Positions 7,563-15,368 of a stretch of 37,261 nt of DNA are shown one piece after another (positions within the stretch are counted from its first letter, which is position 1; every line of letters starts with the position of its first letter). The notes under the pieces were generated by a model, which had not been told where the DNA came from, ran no database searches, and saw nothing but the letters and a program-made list of their open reading frames with translations. The DNA is from Camelimonas fluminis (lineage in GTDB: Bacteria > Pseudomonadota > Alphaproteobacteria > Rhizobiales > Beijerinckiaceae). Made by a program: the position numbers and the translations under genes. The DNA is taken from contig NZ_BNCG01000020.1 in assembly GCF_014656355.1 (NCBI RefSeq), positions 1 to 37,261 on the forward strand, written 5' to 3'.

Positions 7563-8750
7563 ATGACACAGAAAACCTGCATTGCCGGCGTCGGCATGAT
7601 CCCGTTCACGAAGCCCGGGGCCAGCGGCTCCTATGTGGACATGGGCGCGGAAGCCGTGCGCCAGGCCCTGAAGGACGCCGGCGCCAGCTACGACCTGATC
7701 CAGCAGGCCTTTGTCGGCTACGTGTACGGTGATTCAACCTGCGGCCAGTCCGCGCTGTATGAGGTTGGCCTGAGCGGCGTGCCAATCGTCAACGTCAACA
7801 ACAACTGCTCCACCGGTTCGAGCGCACTGTTCCTTGCCCGCCAGGCGGTTGAAAGCGGCGCCGTGGACTGCGCCCTGGCGCTGGGATTCGAGCAGATGCA
7901 GCCCGGCGCCCTCAAATCCCATTGGGATGACCGCCCCCCGGCCATGGCCAAGGGCGCGCCGATCGTCGCGGAACTGACAGGCGACGTCAGCGGCATCCCG
8001 GGGGCGTTGCGGATGTTCGGCGGCGCGGGCCGCGAGCACATGCAGAAGTACGGCACCCGGATGGAGACCTTCGCGGCGATCCGCGCCAAGGCCAGCCGGC
8101 ACGCCGCCAACAACCCGCTGGCCATCTTCCGCAAGGTCGTCACCACGGAAGACGTCATGAACGACCAGGTGATCTGGCCCGGCGTGATGACCCGCCTGAT
8201 GGCCTGTCCGCCCACCTGCGGCGGGGCCGCCGCTCTGGTGGTTTCGGAAAGCTTCGCCCGCAAACATGGCCTGCGCACGGACGTGGTCATTCTCGCCCAG
8301 TCGATGACGACGGACCGCCAGATCGCCTTTGACCCGCCGTCGATGATCCAGATGGTCGGCTTCGACATGGCGCAGCGCGCCGCGAACGAGGTCTACGAGA
8401 AGGCCGGCGTTGGCCCGCGCGATATCCGCGTCGCCGAGATGCACGACTGTTTCGCCCACAACGAGTTGCTCACCTATGAAGCGCTGGGCTTCTGCGGCGT
8501 CGGCGGCGCGGAAAAGTTCGTGGTGGATGGCGACAACACCTATGGCGGCCAGGTCGTCACCAACCCTTCCGGCGGCCTGCTCTCGAAGGGTCACCCGCTT
8601 GGCGCCACCGGCCTCGCCCAGTGCTACGAGCTGACCCGCCAGTTGCGCGGCGCCGCGCAGGCCACCCAGGTCGAGGGCGCGACGATGGCGCTTCAGCACA
8701 ATCTTGGCCTTGGCGGCGCCTGCGTCGTCACGCTGTACGGCCGCAACTAG
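7563..8750 (+). CDS. SCP-x-type thiolase (lipid-transfer-protein-like acetyl-CoA acyltransferase)
   Basis: A 395-residue thiolase most like the thiolase domain of sterol carrier protein x and bacterial lipid-transfer thiolases. The nucleophile loop VNNNCSTGSSAL puts the active cysteine at residue 82. The GGLLSKGHPLGATG motif puts a catalytic histidine near 344, and HNLGLGGAC near the C-terminus completes the site. It would cleave a 3-ketoacyl-CoA to acetyl- or propionyl-CoA plus a shortened CoA ester, probably as the last step of this pathway. Some members instead act as retro-aldolases with a DUF35 partner, but no DUF35 gene is visible here. The ATG follows CCAGGAGTTCACG. Its TAG stop is also the first triplet of an intergenic repeat. 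Confidence 0.9.
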   Translation: MTQKTCIAGVGMIPFTKPGASGSYVDMGAEAVRQALKDAGASYDLIQQAFVGYVYGDSTCGQSALYEVGLSGVPIVNVNNNCSTGSSALFLARQAVESGAVDCALALGFEQMQPGALKSHWDDRPPAMAKGAPIVAELTGDVSGIPGALRMFGGAGREHMQKYGTRMETFAAIRAKASRHAANNPLAIFRKVVTTEDVMNDQVIWPGVMTRLMACPPTCGGAAALVVSESFARKHGLRTDVVILAQSMTTDRQIAFDPPSMIQMVGFDMAQRAANEVYEKAGVGPRDIRVAEMHDCFAHNELLTYEALGFCGVGGAEKFVVDGDNTYGGQVVTNPSGGLLSKGHPLGATGLAQCYELTRQLRGAAQATQVEGATMALQHNLGLGGACVVTLYGRN

Positions 8751-8795
8751 AGCATTGTCAGGAAAAGTGGAGACCACTTTCCCTGAAGACAATGC
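8748..8795. repeat. Palindromic intergenic repeat starting with the TAG stop
   Basis: GCATTGTC at 8752-8759 pairs with GACAATGC at 8788-8795. The inner arms AGGAAAAGTGG and CCACTTTCCCT pair with one mismatch, giving a long hairpin around AGA. It begins TAGAGC directly at the stop of the thiolase gene. Similar AGAGCATT...AATGC hairpins are scattered in Rhizobiales genomes. It may also end or attenuate transcription, or stabilise the upstream mRNA. Confidence 0.6.
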
Positions 8796-8814
8796 GCCAA
8801 CTCAAAGAACTGGG

Positions 8815-8849
8815 GCATTTTTGGATAAGGGATTTTCCGCCGAAAATGC
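8815..8849. repeat. Second GCATTTT/AAAATGC dyad in the 276-bp gap
   Basis: GCATTTT and AAAATGC flank a 21-base spacer containing GGGATTTTCCGCCG, shortly after the previous hairpin. It probably belongs to the same composite repeat. The remaining gap up to the dehydratase start (to 9026) shows no gene and no clear promoter. Confidence 0.4.
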
Positions 8850-9026
8850 TCGAGAGCGCGTCTGGTCTGGCGCTGTTTCTTCAGCGCCGCCGCCAACTCT
8901 TGGCCGAATCCGCGCCTGCTCAAAAGAACAGAGGCGATATTCCGCTTGTCTGACGGAATGTCGTTGCGGATCCGCGCCCCTGATCCGAAATCAATCCATC
9001 GCTATTCATAATCTGGAGGAAATAAT

Positions 9027-9464
9027 TTGCCCGACAGAAGTCTGATTGGTCGTTCGCTTGGCGAAACGACTGTCGAGGTCGAAAAAGGTCGCCTGCGTTT
9101 CTTCGCCAAAGCCATCGGCGAAACAGATCCCGTCTACACCGACGAGGCGGCGGCGAAGGCGGCTGGCTACAAATCCCTGCCCGTTCCGCCGACATTCCTG
9201 ATGTGCCTTGGCGGCGAAGGCCGCGATCTGGAAGAGCAGCTGAAGATCTATGGCTTTGAAGTTGCCCGGATTCTGCATGCTGAACAGGCGTTCGACTATC
9301 ACAAGCCCGCGGTTGCCGGCGATGTGCTGACCTTCAGCACCTCCGTCGCCGATGTTTACGAGAAGAAGGGCGGCGCCCTCCAGTTCGTCGTCACCCAGAC
9401 CCGGGTCACCAATCAGGATGGCGAGCATATCGCTGACGTCCGCAGCGCCGTCGTGCAGCGTTAA
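9027..9464 (+). CDS. FAS1-like dehydratase domain protein (MaoC N-terminal type hot-dog)
   Basis: A 145-residue single hot-dog-fold protein of the MaoC_dehydrat_N / HadA-like type. The opening IGRSLGETTVEVEKGRLRFF and the AIGETDPVY, PVPPTFL and FDYHKPAVAGD segments are characteristic. Such half-proteins usually lack the catalytic Asp/His pair and form a heterodimer with a MaoC partner to hydrate enoyl-CoA; the partner gene follows 11 bases downstream. The start is a TTG at 9027, set by a strong GGAGGA at 9015-9020 and supported by the conserved N-terminus right after it. The substrate is probably the 2-enoyl-CoA made by the acyl-CoA dehydrogenase of this cluster. Confidence 0.85.
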   Translation: MPDRSLIGRSLGETTVEVEKGRLRFFAKAIGETDPVYTDEAAAKAAGYKSLPVPPTFLMCLGGEGRDLEEQLKIYGFEVARILHAEQAFDYHKPAVAGDVLTFSTSVADVYEKKGGALQFVVTQTRVTNQDGEHIADVRSAVVQR

Positions 9465-9475
9465 GGAGCCGCGTC

Positions 9476-9895
9476 ATGACCCAGGTTCAATATTCCAGCG
9501 TCAATGTCGGCGATGAAATTCCGCTGCTGAAGGAAAAGCCCGTCAGCCGCTTCACCCTCACGCTCTACGCCGGCGCCTCAGGCGATCACAACCCGATCCA
9601 TATCGATCTGGATTTCGCCCGCAAGGCGCGCATGCCCGACGTGTTCGCCCACGGCATGCTGTCGGCCGCTTATCTCGGCCGTCTGCTGACCAACTGGGTT
9701 CCGCAGCGTCAGATCCGCAATTTCTCGATGCGTTTCACCGGCATCACCCAACTGGGCAACGTGCCGACCTGCACGGGGAAAATCGTCGAGAAATTTGAGG
9801 CCGACGGCGAAAAGCGCGTCCGCCTGCAAATCCGCTGCAGCAACCAGTACGGCGAGGAAAAGCTGGCCGGCGAAGCCATCGTCGCCCTGCCCTGA
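9476..9895 (+). CDS. MaoC-type enoyl-CoA hydratase/dehydratase
   Basis: A 139-residue hot-dog protein with the hydratase 2 motif YAGASGDHNPIHIDLDFAR. Asp37 and His42 are the expected catalytic pair. It would hydrate a 2-enoyl-CoA to a 3-hydroxyacyl-CoA, the step before the SDR. With the preceding FAS1-like half it probably forms a two-subunit enzyme, like HadAB or the steroid hydratase ChsH1-ChsH2. The ATG has AAGGAG a few bases upstream, and the gene is separated from its partner by only 11 bases, so the two are likely co-translated. Stereospecificity and chain type cannot be read from the sequence. Confidence 0.88.
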   Translation: MTQVQYSSVNVGDEIPLLKEKPVSRFTLTLYAGASGDHNPIHIDLDFARKARMPDVFAHGMLSAAYLGRLLTNWVPQRQIRNFSMRFTGITQLGNVPTCTGKIVEKFEADGEKRVRLQIRCSNQYGEEKLAGEAIVALP

Positions 9896-9937
9896 TCCGC
9901 CGCCATCCCAAATACATTGGACGTTGAAAGACTTGTC

Positions 9938-10768
9938 ATGAGAAAGCTTGAAGGTAAAGTCGCGCTTGTCACCGGCTCCGGTCGCGGCATCGGCCGCAGC
10001 GTGGCGCACCAGCTCGCCGCCTACGGCGCGAAAGTGGTGGTGAACGATCTCGACGCCGCCCCGGCCGATGAAGTCGTCCGCGAGATCCGCGCCCAGGGCG
10101 GCGAAGCCGTCGCCTGCGTCGGCAGCGTCACCGCCGTTGACTTCGCTGACCGGTTCGTCCGCACCGCGATCGAAAATTACGGCGCCATCGACATCATCAT
10201 CAACAACGCCGGCTACACCTGGGACAACGTCATCCAGAAGATGAGCGATGAACAGTGGTACGCCATCATTGACTGCCATCTGACGGCGCCGTTCCGCATC
10301 CTGCGCGCCGCGCAGCCGATCATCAGCGCCCAGGCCAAGAAAGAGGCGTCTGAAGGACGTGAAGTCTTCCGCAAGGTGGTCAACATTTCCTCGGTGGCCG
10401 CTGGCGGCAACGCAGGTCAGACCAATTATTCCTCCGCGAAGGCCGGCATTATCGGCATGACCAAGACCCTCGCCCGCGAGTGGGGTCGCATGAAGGTCAA
10501 CGTCAACGCGGTGGCTTTCGGCCACATCGAGACCCGTCTGACCCAGGCTCTCGCCGGCGGCGCCAGCAAGACCGTCAACATTGAAGGTCGCGAGATCAAG
10601 GTTGGCATCCAGCAGTCGATGATCGACGCCGCAGCCTCGGTGATCCCGCTCGGCCGTCCCGGCACGCCGGACGAGGCCGCCGGCTCGGTGGTCATGCTCT
10701 GTCTGCCTGAGGCCAACTACGTCTCCGGCCAGACCGTCGTCTGCGGCGGCGGCTTCGGCAGCCTCTGA
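9938..10768 (+). CDS. Short-chain dehydrogenase/reductase, probable 3-hydroxyacyl-CoA dehydrogenase
   Basis: A 276-residue classical SDR. TGSGRGIG at residues 12-19 binds NAD(P); NNAG is at 89-92; the catalytic Ser152, Tyr164 and Lys168 are in ISSVAAGGN and YSSAK. NDLD after the second strand, with an acidic residue, favours NAD(H). Next to hydratase and thiolase genes the likely reaction is oxidation of a 3-hydroxyacyl-CoA to the 3-ketoacyl-CoA, as in multifunctional enzyme type 2. The ATG at 9938 starts MRKLEGKVALVTG, the normal SDR opening; an upstream TTG at 9917 adds only seven poor residues. An insertion near residue 134-146 (AKKEASEGREVF) before the catalytic serine is slightly longer than usual. 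Confidence 0.88.
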   Translation: MRKLEGKVALVTGSGRGIGRSVAHQLAAYGAKVVVNDLDAAPADEVVREIRAQGGEAVACVGSVTAVDFADRFVRTAIENYGAIDIIINNAGYTWDNVIQKMSDEQWYAIIDCHLTAPFRILRAAQPIISAQAKKEASEGREVFRKVVNISSVAAGGNAGQTNYSSAKAGIIGMTKTLAREWGRMKVNVNAVAFGHIETRLTQALAGGASKTVNIEGREIKVGIQQSMIDAAASVIPLGRPGTPDEAAGSVVMLCLPEANYVSGQTVVCGGGFGSL

Positions 10769-10774
10769 CACACG

Positions 10775-10808
10775 GCCGGGTCTGGGTTCACGAAGCCCCA
10801 GGCCCGGC
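10775..10808 (+). terminator. Strong hairpin inside the catabolic cluster
   Basis: GCCGGGTCTGGG at 10775-10786 pairs with CCCAGGCCCGGC at 10797-10808 with one G-T wobble and a 10-base loop. No T-run follows. Lying between the SDR and the acyl-CoA dehydrogenase, it may lower downstream expression by partial termination or protect the 3' end of a processed mRNA. Confidence 0.45.
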
Positions 10809-10886
10809 GCTCCAATGACCTGTCCGCCCCCCTGATCTGGCGGCCCGGATCGGGCGGCCCTTTGCACAAACCGCGTGAGAACCCAG

Positions 10887-12032
10887 ATGCTGGAAAATTA
10901 TCGCTCGCCATGGATGACGGATGACATCCAGCTGTTCGCCAACGAGGTGCGGCGCTTCTCCCGCGATACGCTCGCGCCGCGCGAGGAGCAGTGGCGCCAG
11001 CAGCATCAGGCTGACCGCGAGTCATGGCGCGCCTGCGGCGACATGGGCCTTATCCTTCCCGACATTCCGGAAGAATACGGCGGTTCGGGCGGCACGCCGG
11101 CGCATGTGGCGGCCCTCATCAGCGAATTCAGCTACGCCGGCGTCTCGGGTCTCGGCCTCGGCATCAATCACATTGTCGGCCACTATATTCTCTCGGACGG
11201 CACCGAAGCGCAGAAGCGCCGCTGGCTGCCAAAGATCGCGTCTGGCGAGGTTATCTGTTCGGTGGCGATGACCGAACCGGGGACGGGCTCCGATCTCCAG
11301 GCGGTTCGCACGCGGGCTGTCCGTGACGGCGACAATTACGTCGTCAGCGGCGCCAAGACCTTCATCACCAACGGGCAATTGAGCGACATGGTCGCTGTGG
11401 TCGCCAAGACCGACCAGAACGCAGGCGCGCGCGGCGTGTCGCTACTGCTGGTCGACACGAAGCTGCCTGGCTTCCGGCGCGGCCGCTGCCTCGACAAGGT
11501 CGGCCTGCAATCGTCGGATACGTCCGAAATGTTCTTCGATGACGTTGTGGTTCCGGCCGATTGCCTGCTTGGCGGCGTCGAAGGCCAGGGCTTCTTCACG
11601 CTGATGAAGCAGCTGCCCTATGAGCGCGCCCAGATCGCCATCGCCGCCGCCGCCCAGATGGAGCGGGCTCTCGCTCTCACCCTGGAATACACCCGCGAGC
11701 GGCAGGTCTTCGGCAAACCGGTGCTGGATTTCCAGAACACCCGGTTCAGCCTGGCCGACGTCAAGGCCACTGTCCTGGCCTCGCGCACGTTCTGTGACCA
11801 CATCATCCAGCAATGGGTCGACGGGACACTGGATTCAGCGCTCGCTTCTCTTGGAAAGTTCTGGCTAACTGAGCGTAATAGCGAAGTGCTCGACCGCTGC
11901 CTCCAGTTCTTCGGCGGCTACGGTTACATGAACGAATATCCGATCGCCCGCATGTGGGCGGACGCCCGCGTCGCCCGCATTTATGGCGGCGCCAATGAAA
12001 TCCAGCGTGAACTGGCGGGCCGCTCGCTCTGA
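10887..12032 (+). CDS. Acyl-CoA dehydrogenase, long-chain/isovaleryl type
   Basis: A 381-residue FAD flavoenzyme that forms the 2,3-double bond of an acyl-CoA and passes electrons to ETF. It carries CSVAMTEPGTGSDLQ, the flavin/substrate signature, and FFDDVVVP. The C-terminal signature IYGGANEIQRELAGRSL has glycine where medium-chain enzymes have the catalytic glutamate. Instead, QLPYERA places Glu246 at the position used by long-chain and isovaleryl-CoA dehydrogenases. The enzyme is therefore predicted active, with the alternative base position. The ATG at 10887 fits the usual length; a GTG at 10875 is possible. Exact substrate is unknown. Confidence 0.9.
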   Translation: MLENYRSPWMTDDIQLFANEVRRFSRDTLAPREEQWRQQHQADRESWRACGDMGLILPDIPEEYGGSGGTPAHVAALISEFSYAGVSGLGLGINHIVGHYILSDGTEAQKRRWLPKIASGEVICSVAMTEPGTGSDLQAVRTRAVRDGDNYVVSGAKTFITNGQLSDMVAVVAKTDQNAGARGVSLLLVDTKLPGFRRGRCLDKVGLQSSDTSEMFFDDVVVPADCLLGGVEGQGFFTLMKQLPYERAQIAIAAAAQMERALALTLEYTRERQVFGKPVLDFQNTRFSLADVKATVLASRTFCDHIIQQWVDGTLDSALASLGKFWLTERNSEVLDRCLQFFGGYGYMNEYPIARMWADARVARIYGGANEIQRELAGRSL

Positions 12033-12095
12033 TCTTCCGGCGACGGCCAGGTGACTTGCAATAGCGAACTCAATAACCAGAATCCGGAGGAGCGC

Positions 12096-13664
12096 ATGTA
12101 CATCACCCAGGGCCTGCACCGGCAGATACAGGCCAAACCTGACGTCGTCGCCATACGCGGGCCGGACGGCGCCGTGACCTACGCCCGGTTGGGCGATCGC
12201 GTCGCCCGGCTGGCGGCGGCGCTGAAGGGCGTCGGCGTCGCCTCCGGAGACCGGGTGGCGATGCTGTCGCTGAATTCCCGGCGTTATATCGAGTATTATC
12301 TTGCCGTTCCGTGGGCCGACGCCGTGCTGGCGCCGGTCAACACGCGCTGGAGCCAGGCGGAAATCGTCTACTCACTGGACGATTGCGAACCCGCCGTGCT
12401 GATCGTCGACGACACCTTCACGGACATGGGGCGGAAAGTCGCCGAGGCGGCGCGCACGGTGCGCACGCTCATCTACGCCGGCGATGGCGAAACCCCGCCC
12501 GGCATGCTCGGCTACGAAGCCCTGATCGCCGCCGCCGAACCTGTGGCTGACGCCCGCCGTAGCGGCGACGCGCTGCTTGGCGTGTTCTACACGGGCGGCA
12601 CGACCGGCTTCCCCAAGGGGGTCATGCTCAGCCATAACAACATCGCCTTCTCGACGCTCGCCGCCCTCAACAATGGCAGCTATGGCGGGGACGCCACCTT
12701 CCTCCACGCCATGCCAATGTTTCATCTGGCGGACTACGCCGGCATGTGCGCCCTTTTCCTGAGCGGCGGCAGTCATGTCGTGATGCCGGCCTTCACGCCA
12801 GGCGAAACCCTGGCGGCGATCGCAAGGGACAACGTCACGGACATCATGCTGGCGCCGACCATGCTCCAGATGGTGCTGGACTGGCGCGACCGGGACCCGG
12901 CCGCCGCAGCGCTTGATCTCACCTCCCTGCGCAGCGTCACCTATGGGGCCTCGCCCATAACCCCGGCGTTGCTGGACCGCGCCCGGGCCGCTTTCCCGTC
13001 AGCGGGTTTCATGCAGGGTTACGGCATGACCGAGCTGTCGCCCATCGCCACCACGCTGGGACCCGACTGGCACTCGGAGGAACATCAGAAAACCGGAAAG
13101 ATGTATTCGGCCGGGCGACCCGGGCTTTGCATGGAAGTCCGCATCGTTGATCCGGATGACAACGAGGTTCCGCGTGGAACCGTTGGCGAGATCACGGTGC
13201 GTGGCCCCAACGTCATGATGGGCTATCTGAACAAACCGGCCGAAACCGCCGAGGCCCTGCGCAACGGCTGGATGCACACCGGAGACGGCGGCTACATGGT
13301 TGCGGACGGTTTCGTCTATGTCTGCGACCGGCTCAAGGACATGATCGTCAGCGGCGGCGAGAATGTCTATTCGGCGGAGGTGGAAACCGCAATCGCCAGC
13401 CATCCGGCCATCGCGCAAATCGCCGTCATCGGCGTTCCCAGCGAAAAATGGGGCGAGCAGGTTCACGCGGTGGTCGTGCTCAAGCCCGGCGCCGATATGG
13501 GCGAGGAAGAGATTGTCGCGCACTGCCGCAGCCGCATCGCCGGCTACAAATGCCCGCGCAGCGTGGAGTTCCGCGATGCCCTGCCCCTGTCCAGCATCGG
13601 CAAGGTGCTGAAAACGGAGTTGCGCAAGCCATATTGGGAAGGGCGCGCGCGCGGCGTCGCCTGA
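12096..13664 (+). CDS. AMP-forming acyl-CoA synthetase (class I adenylate-forming ligase)
   Basis: A 522-residue ligase that joins a carboxylic acid to CoA through an acyl-AMP. The ATP loop YTGGTTGFPKGVMLSH lies at about residues 165-180, YGMTELSP in the middle, HTGDGGYM further on, and the catalytic lysine loop SSIGKVLKTELRKPYW at the end. The start at 12096 has CCGGAGG 5 bases upstream; an earlier GTG at 12051 is not supported. As the last gene of the cluster, 63 bases after the dehydrogenase, it probably performs the first step, activation of the substrate acid. Family members act on fatty, aromatic or terpenoid acids, and the sequence does not decide between them. Confidence 0.9.
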   Translation: MYITQGLHRQIQAKPDVVAIRGPDGAVTYARLGDRVARLAAALKGVGVASGDRVAMLSLNSRRYIEYYLAVPWADAVLAPVNTRWSQAEIVYSLDDCEPAVLIVDDTFTDMGRKVAEAARTVRTLIYAGDGETPPGMLGYEALIAAAEPVADARRSGDALLGVFYTGGTTGFPKGVMLSHNNIAFSTLAALNNGSYGGDATFLHAMPMFHLADYAGMCALFLSGGSHVVMPAFTPGETLAAIARDNVTDIMLAPTMLQMVLDWRDRDPAAAALDLTSLRSVTYGASPITPALLDRARAAFPSAGFMQGYGMTELSPIATTLGPDWHSEEHQKTGKMYSAGRPGLCMEVRIVDPDDNEVPRGTVGEITVRGPNVMMGYLNKPAETAEALRNGWMHTGDGGYMVADGFVYVCDRLKDMIVSGGENVYSAEVETAIASHPAIAQIAVIGVPSEKWGEQVHAVVVLKPGADMGEEEIVAHCRSRIAGYKCPRSVEFRDALPLSSIGKVLKTELRKPYWEGRARGVA

Positions 13665-13801
13665 TACAAAACCTGGCGTGTCTGGCTTCGGGTGATAACG
13701 GAGCCCGAACCGCGCAGGGCGCCTTCCGCCAGGACATGCGGTGTGGAATTTTGCAGGTCGCGGGTGCGTCGGCAGCTTCGCGACTAGGCATGTACGACAT
13801 C

Positions 13802-13832
13802 GCGCGCCTGGCGGGGGCTTCGCCAGGCGCGC
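13802..13832. terminator. Bidirectional terminator-like hairpin
   Basis: GCGCGCCTGGCG at 13802-13813 and CGCCAGGCGCGC at 13821-13832 form a perfect 12-bp stem with a 7-base loop, followed by GTCATTTT. It lies between the convergent acyl-CoA synthetase and DUF2459 genes and could end transcription from both sides. Confidence 0.7.
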
Positions 13833-13834
13833 CG

Positions 13835-14539
13835 TCATTTTCCGGATTGATCGGCCGGCCTGTCGGCGCGCGCATTGTGCAGATCCAGCGCCCAGCGCAA
13901 TGTCGCCGGCAGCGGCGTCCACCAGCCGGTGCGCAGCCCCGCCTCACGCAATGCGGCGGCGGTCCAGGTGTTGCAGCCGGCCAGCATGTTGAAAGCGCCA
14001 GTCGCCTCGAAAAATCCATCGTCAGGACCGTATGAGGCGCCGGCGAGCAGGACGGGGCTGCCTCCGTCACGGCGGAAGGACTGCTCGACAAAGCGCAGCA
14101 AGCGCTCGTAGCCGGCCCTGTCGAGGTTGTAGCTTCGCATTGGCGCGCCGTCGCCAGCCAGCCGACTGCGGATCTCCACATGCAGCACCGAGCTGTCGCG
14201 CGTCAGCGAGCGCAGAACCGGCATGGGCTTCAGGTCAGCCCATGTTGGCGTCTCGGTGTAAAAGCTGCGGCCACCCCAGCCAATCACCAGCCAGCGGGCA
14301 TGGGGATGATTGAGAGGCAGGTTGGCGTCGGCGAGGAAGCCAAAACGCGCCGCGATCTCGGCGTCGACGGGGATCGCCACGTCGGTATGGATGAGGTTGC
14401 CCAGCACGGCGACGGGGTAAACTGCTGGTCCAGCCGCCTCCGGCCGCCCGGCTCCGCGCGGCGCCACAACCCCCACGGCCAGGCAGACCAGGAAAACCAG
14501 CCCGCCCGCGATCGCCAGTCTGGACAATGTCCGCATCAT
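13835..14539 (-). CDS. DUF2459 / TIGR02117 family membrane-anchored protein
   Basis: A 234-residue protein of the DUF2459 family, named from occurrence beside urease genes in some bacteria; its biochemical role is not established. Residues about 5-25 (LSRLAIAGGLVFLVCLAVGVVA) form a signal anchor, so the body should lie in the periplasm. Family features include NLIHTDVAIPVD, the GWGGRSFYTETPTWADLKP block, a SSVLHVEI strand and YERLLRFVEQSF. The ATG at 14539 (or 14536) is preferred to a TTG at 14605, because it sits just before the membrane segment. No urease genes are in the window. It is convergent with the catabolic cluster and shares its terminator. Confidence 0.75.
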   Translation of the reverse strand: MMRTLSRLAIAGGLVFLVCLAVGVVAPRGAGRPEAAGPAVYPVAVLGNLIHTDVAIPVDAEIAARFGFLADANLPLNHPHARWLVIGWGGRSFYTETPTWADLKPMPVLRSLTRDSSVLHVEIRSRLAGDGAPMRSYNLDRAGYERLLRFVEQSFRRDGGSPVLLAGASYGPDDGFFEATGAFNMLAGCNTWTAAALREAGLRTGWWTPLPATLRWALDLHNARADRPADQSGK

Positions 14540-14773
14540 GTCTGCCGGCTTCCCACTGAAAACGCAGAATGCAAACCCCTCACATGAAGCCGACAGACAG
14601 CGCAAGCGCTTCTGGCGACGCCCCGCTGCACCGCCTGTCCCGGGGGCGACGCGCGCCCGGCGTTCATCATTGCTTAAGCGTTGACGGGGAGAACATTGTC
14701 CGTCGGACGCGCACGGCGGCAGAACGCCGCAGGCCCGTTGCGACGCAACCTTACCCTTCGTAAGTACGGGCGG

Positions 14774-15184
14774 ATGATCCGGACGCGTCTCTCAATCCTC
14801 AGCGTCATGCTGCTGCTCATGGTGGGAATTATATTTCCGTCAGCGCAGTATCTTGCGCCTGCCCTGGCCCAGGCCAGCGCGGCGCAACGCCTGACGACAA
14901 CGCCCCCGGCGCCGGACGCCCGCCCCCTGATGAACGTCGCGCGGATCGTGGCCCCGGCCCCCTTCTCCAGCCGGATCCAGGTCCTTGAGAAAACCCGGGG
15001 CGACATCCCGGAGCGCTATGTCGAGTCGCGGCATTATTGCCCCGATCCTGGCGGGCCGGATCTGATCTTCTGCCAGCCTGCATCAGTCATCACGCCGGTT
15101 GTTTTCCAGGCGCTGGCGCCACAACAGCAAATTCTGCGTCCTTCAGGCCTCCAGTACCCGCAAGAGCGTCCGCCAAGGGTTTGA
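14774..15184 (+). CDS. Small putative secreted protein, family unknown
   Basis: I do not recognise this 136-residue protein. The ATG at 14774 is followed by a clear Sec signal peptide (MIRTRLSILSVMLLLMVGII, ending PALAQA near residue 35). After cleavage about 100 proline-rich residues remain, with two cysteines (HYCPDPG and IFCQPA) spaced to allow a disulfide. Longer starts exist at 14681 but would put about 30 charged residues before the signal. No ribosome site is obvious. It is isolated between the divergent DUF2459 gene and the RND adaptor, so its function is open; it could also be a chance open frame in GC-rich DNA, though the signal peptide argues against that. Confidence 0.45.
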   Translation: MIRTRLSILSVMLLLMVGIIFPSAQYLAPALAQASAAQRLTTTPPAPDARPLMNVARIVAPAPFSSRIQVLEKTRGDIPERYVESRHYCPDPGGPDLIFCQPASVITPVVFQALAPQQQILRPSGLQYPQERPPRV

Positions 15185-15368
15185 TCCCGCCGCGCCGGCA
15201 AGATCGCACGCGTCAAACGCGCGGCGCGCCGCCTCGCCGTCTGCCGCACAGCATCAACCCGACAATTTTCCTGTATCCGATCGCCCCCGGCCCGCCATGC
15301 CCCGATTTCGGGAGCTTCTGACGGCATCCCGAGCGCGCGGCGATCGTCACGGACGGACGGACAGTCTC

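Noticed and set aside
9578-10867. 429-codon antisense frame over the MaoC and SDR genes
   Set aside because: The sense strand carries complete catalytic motifs of two enzymes; the antisense product has none.
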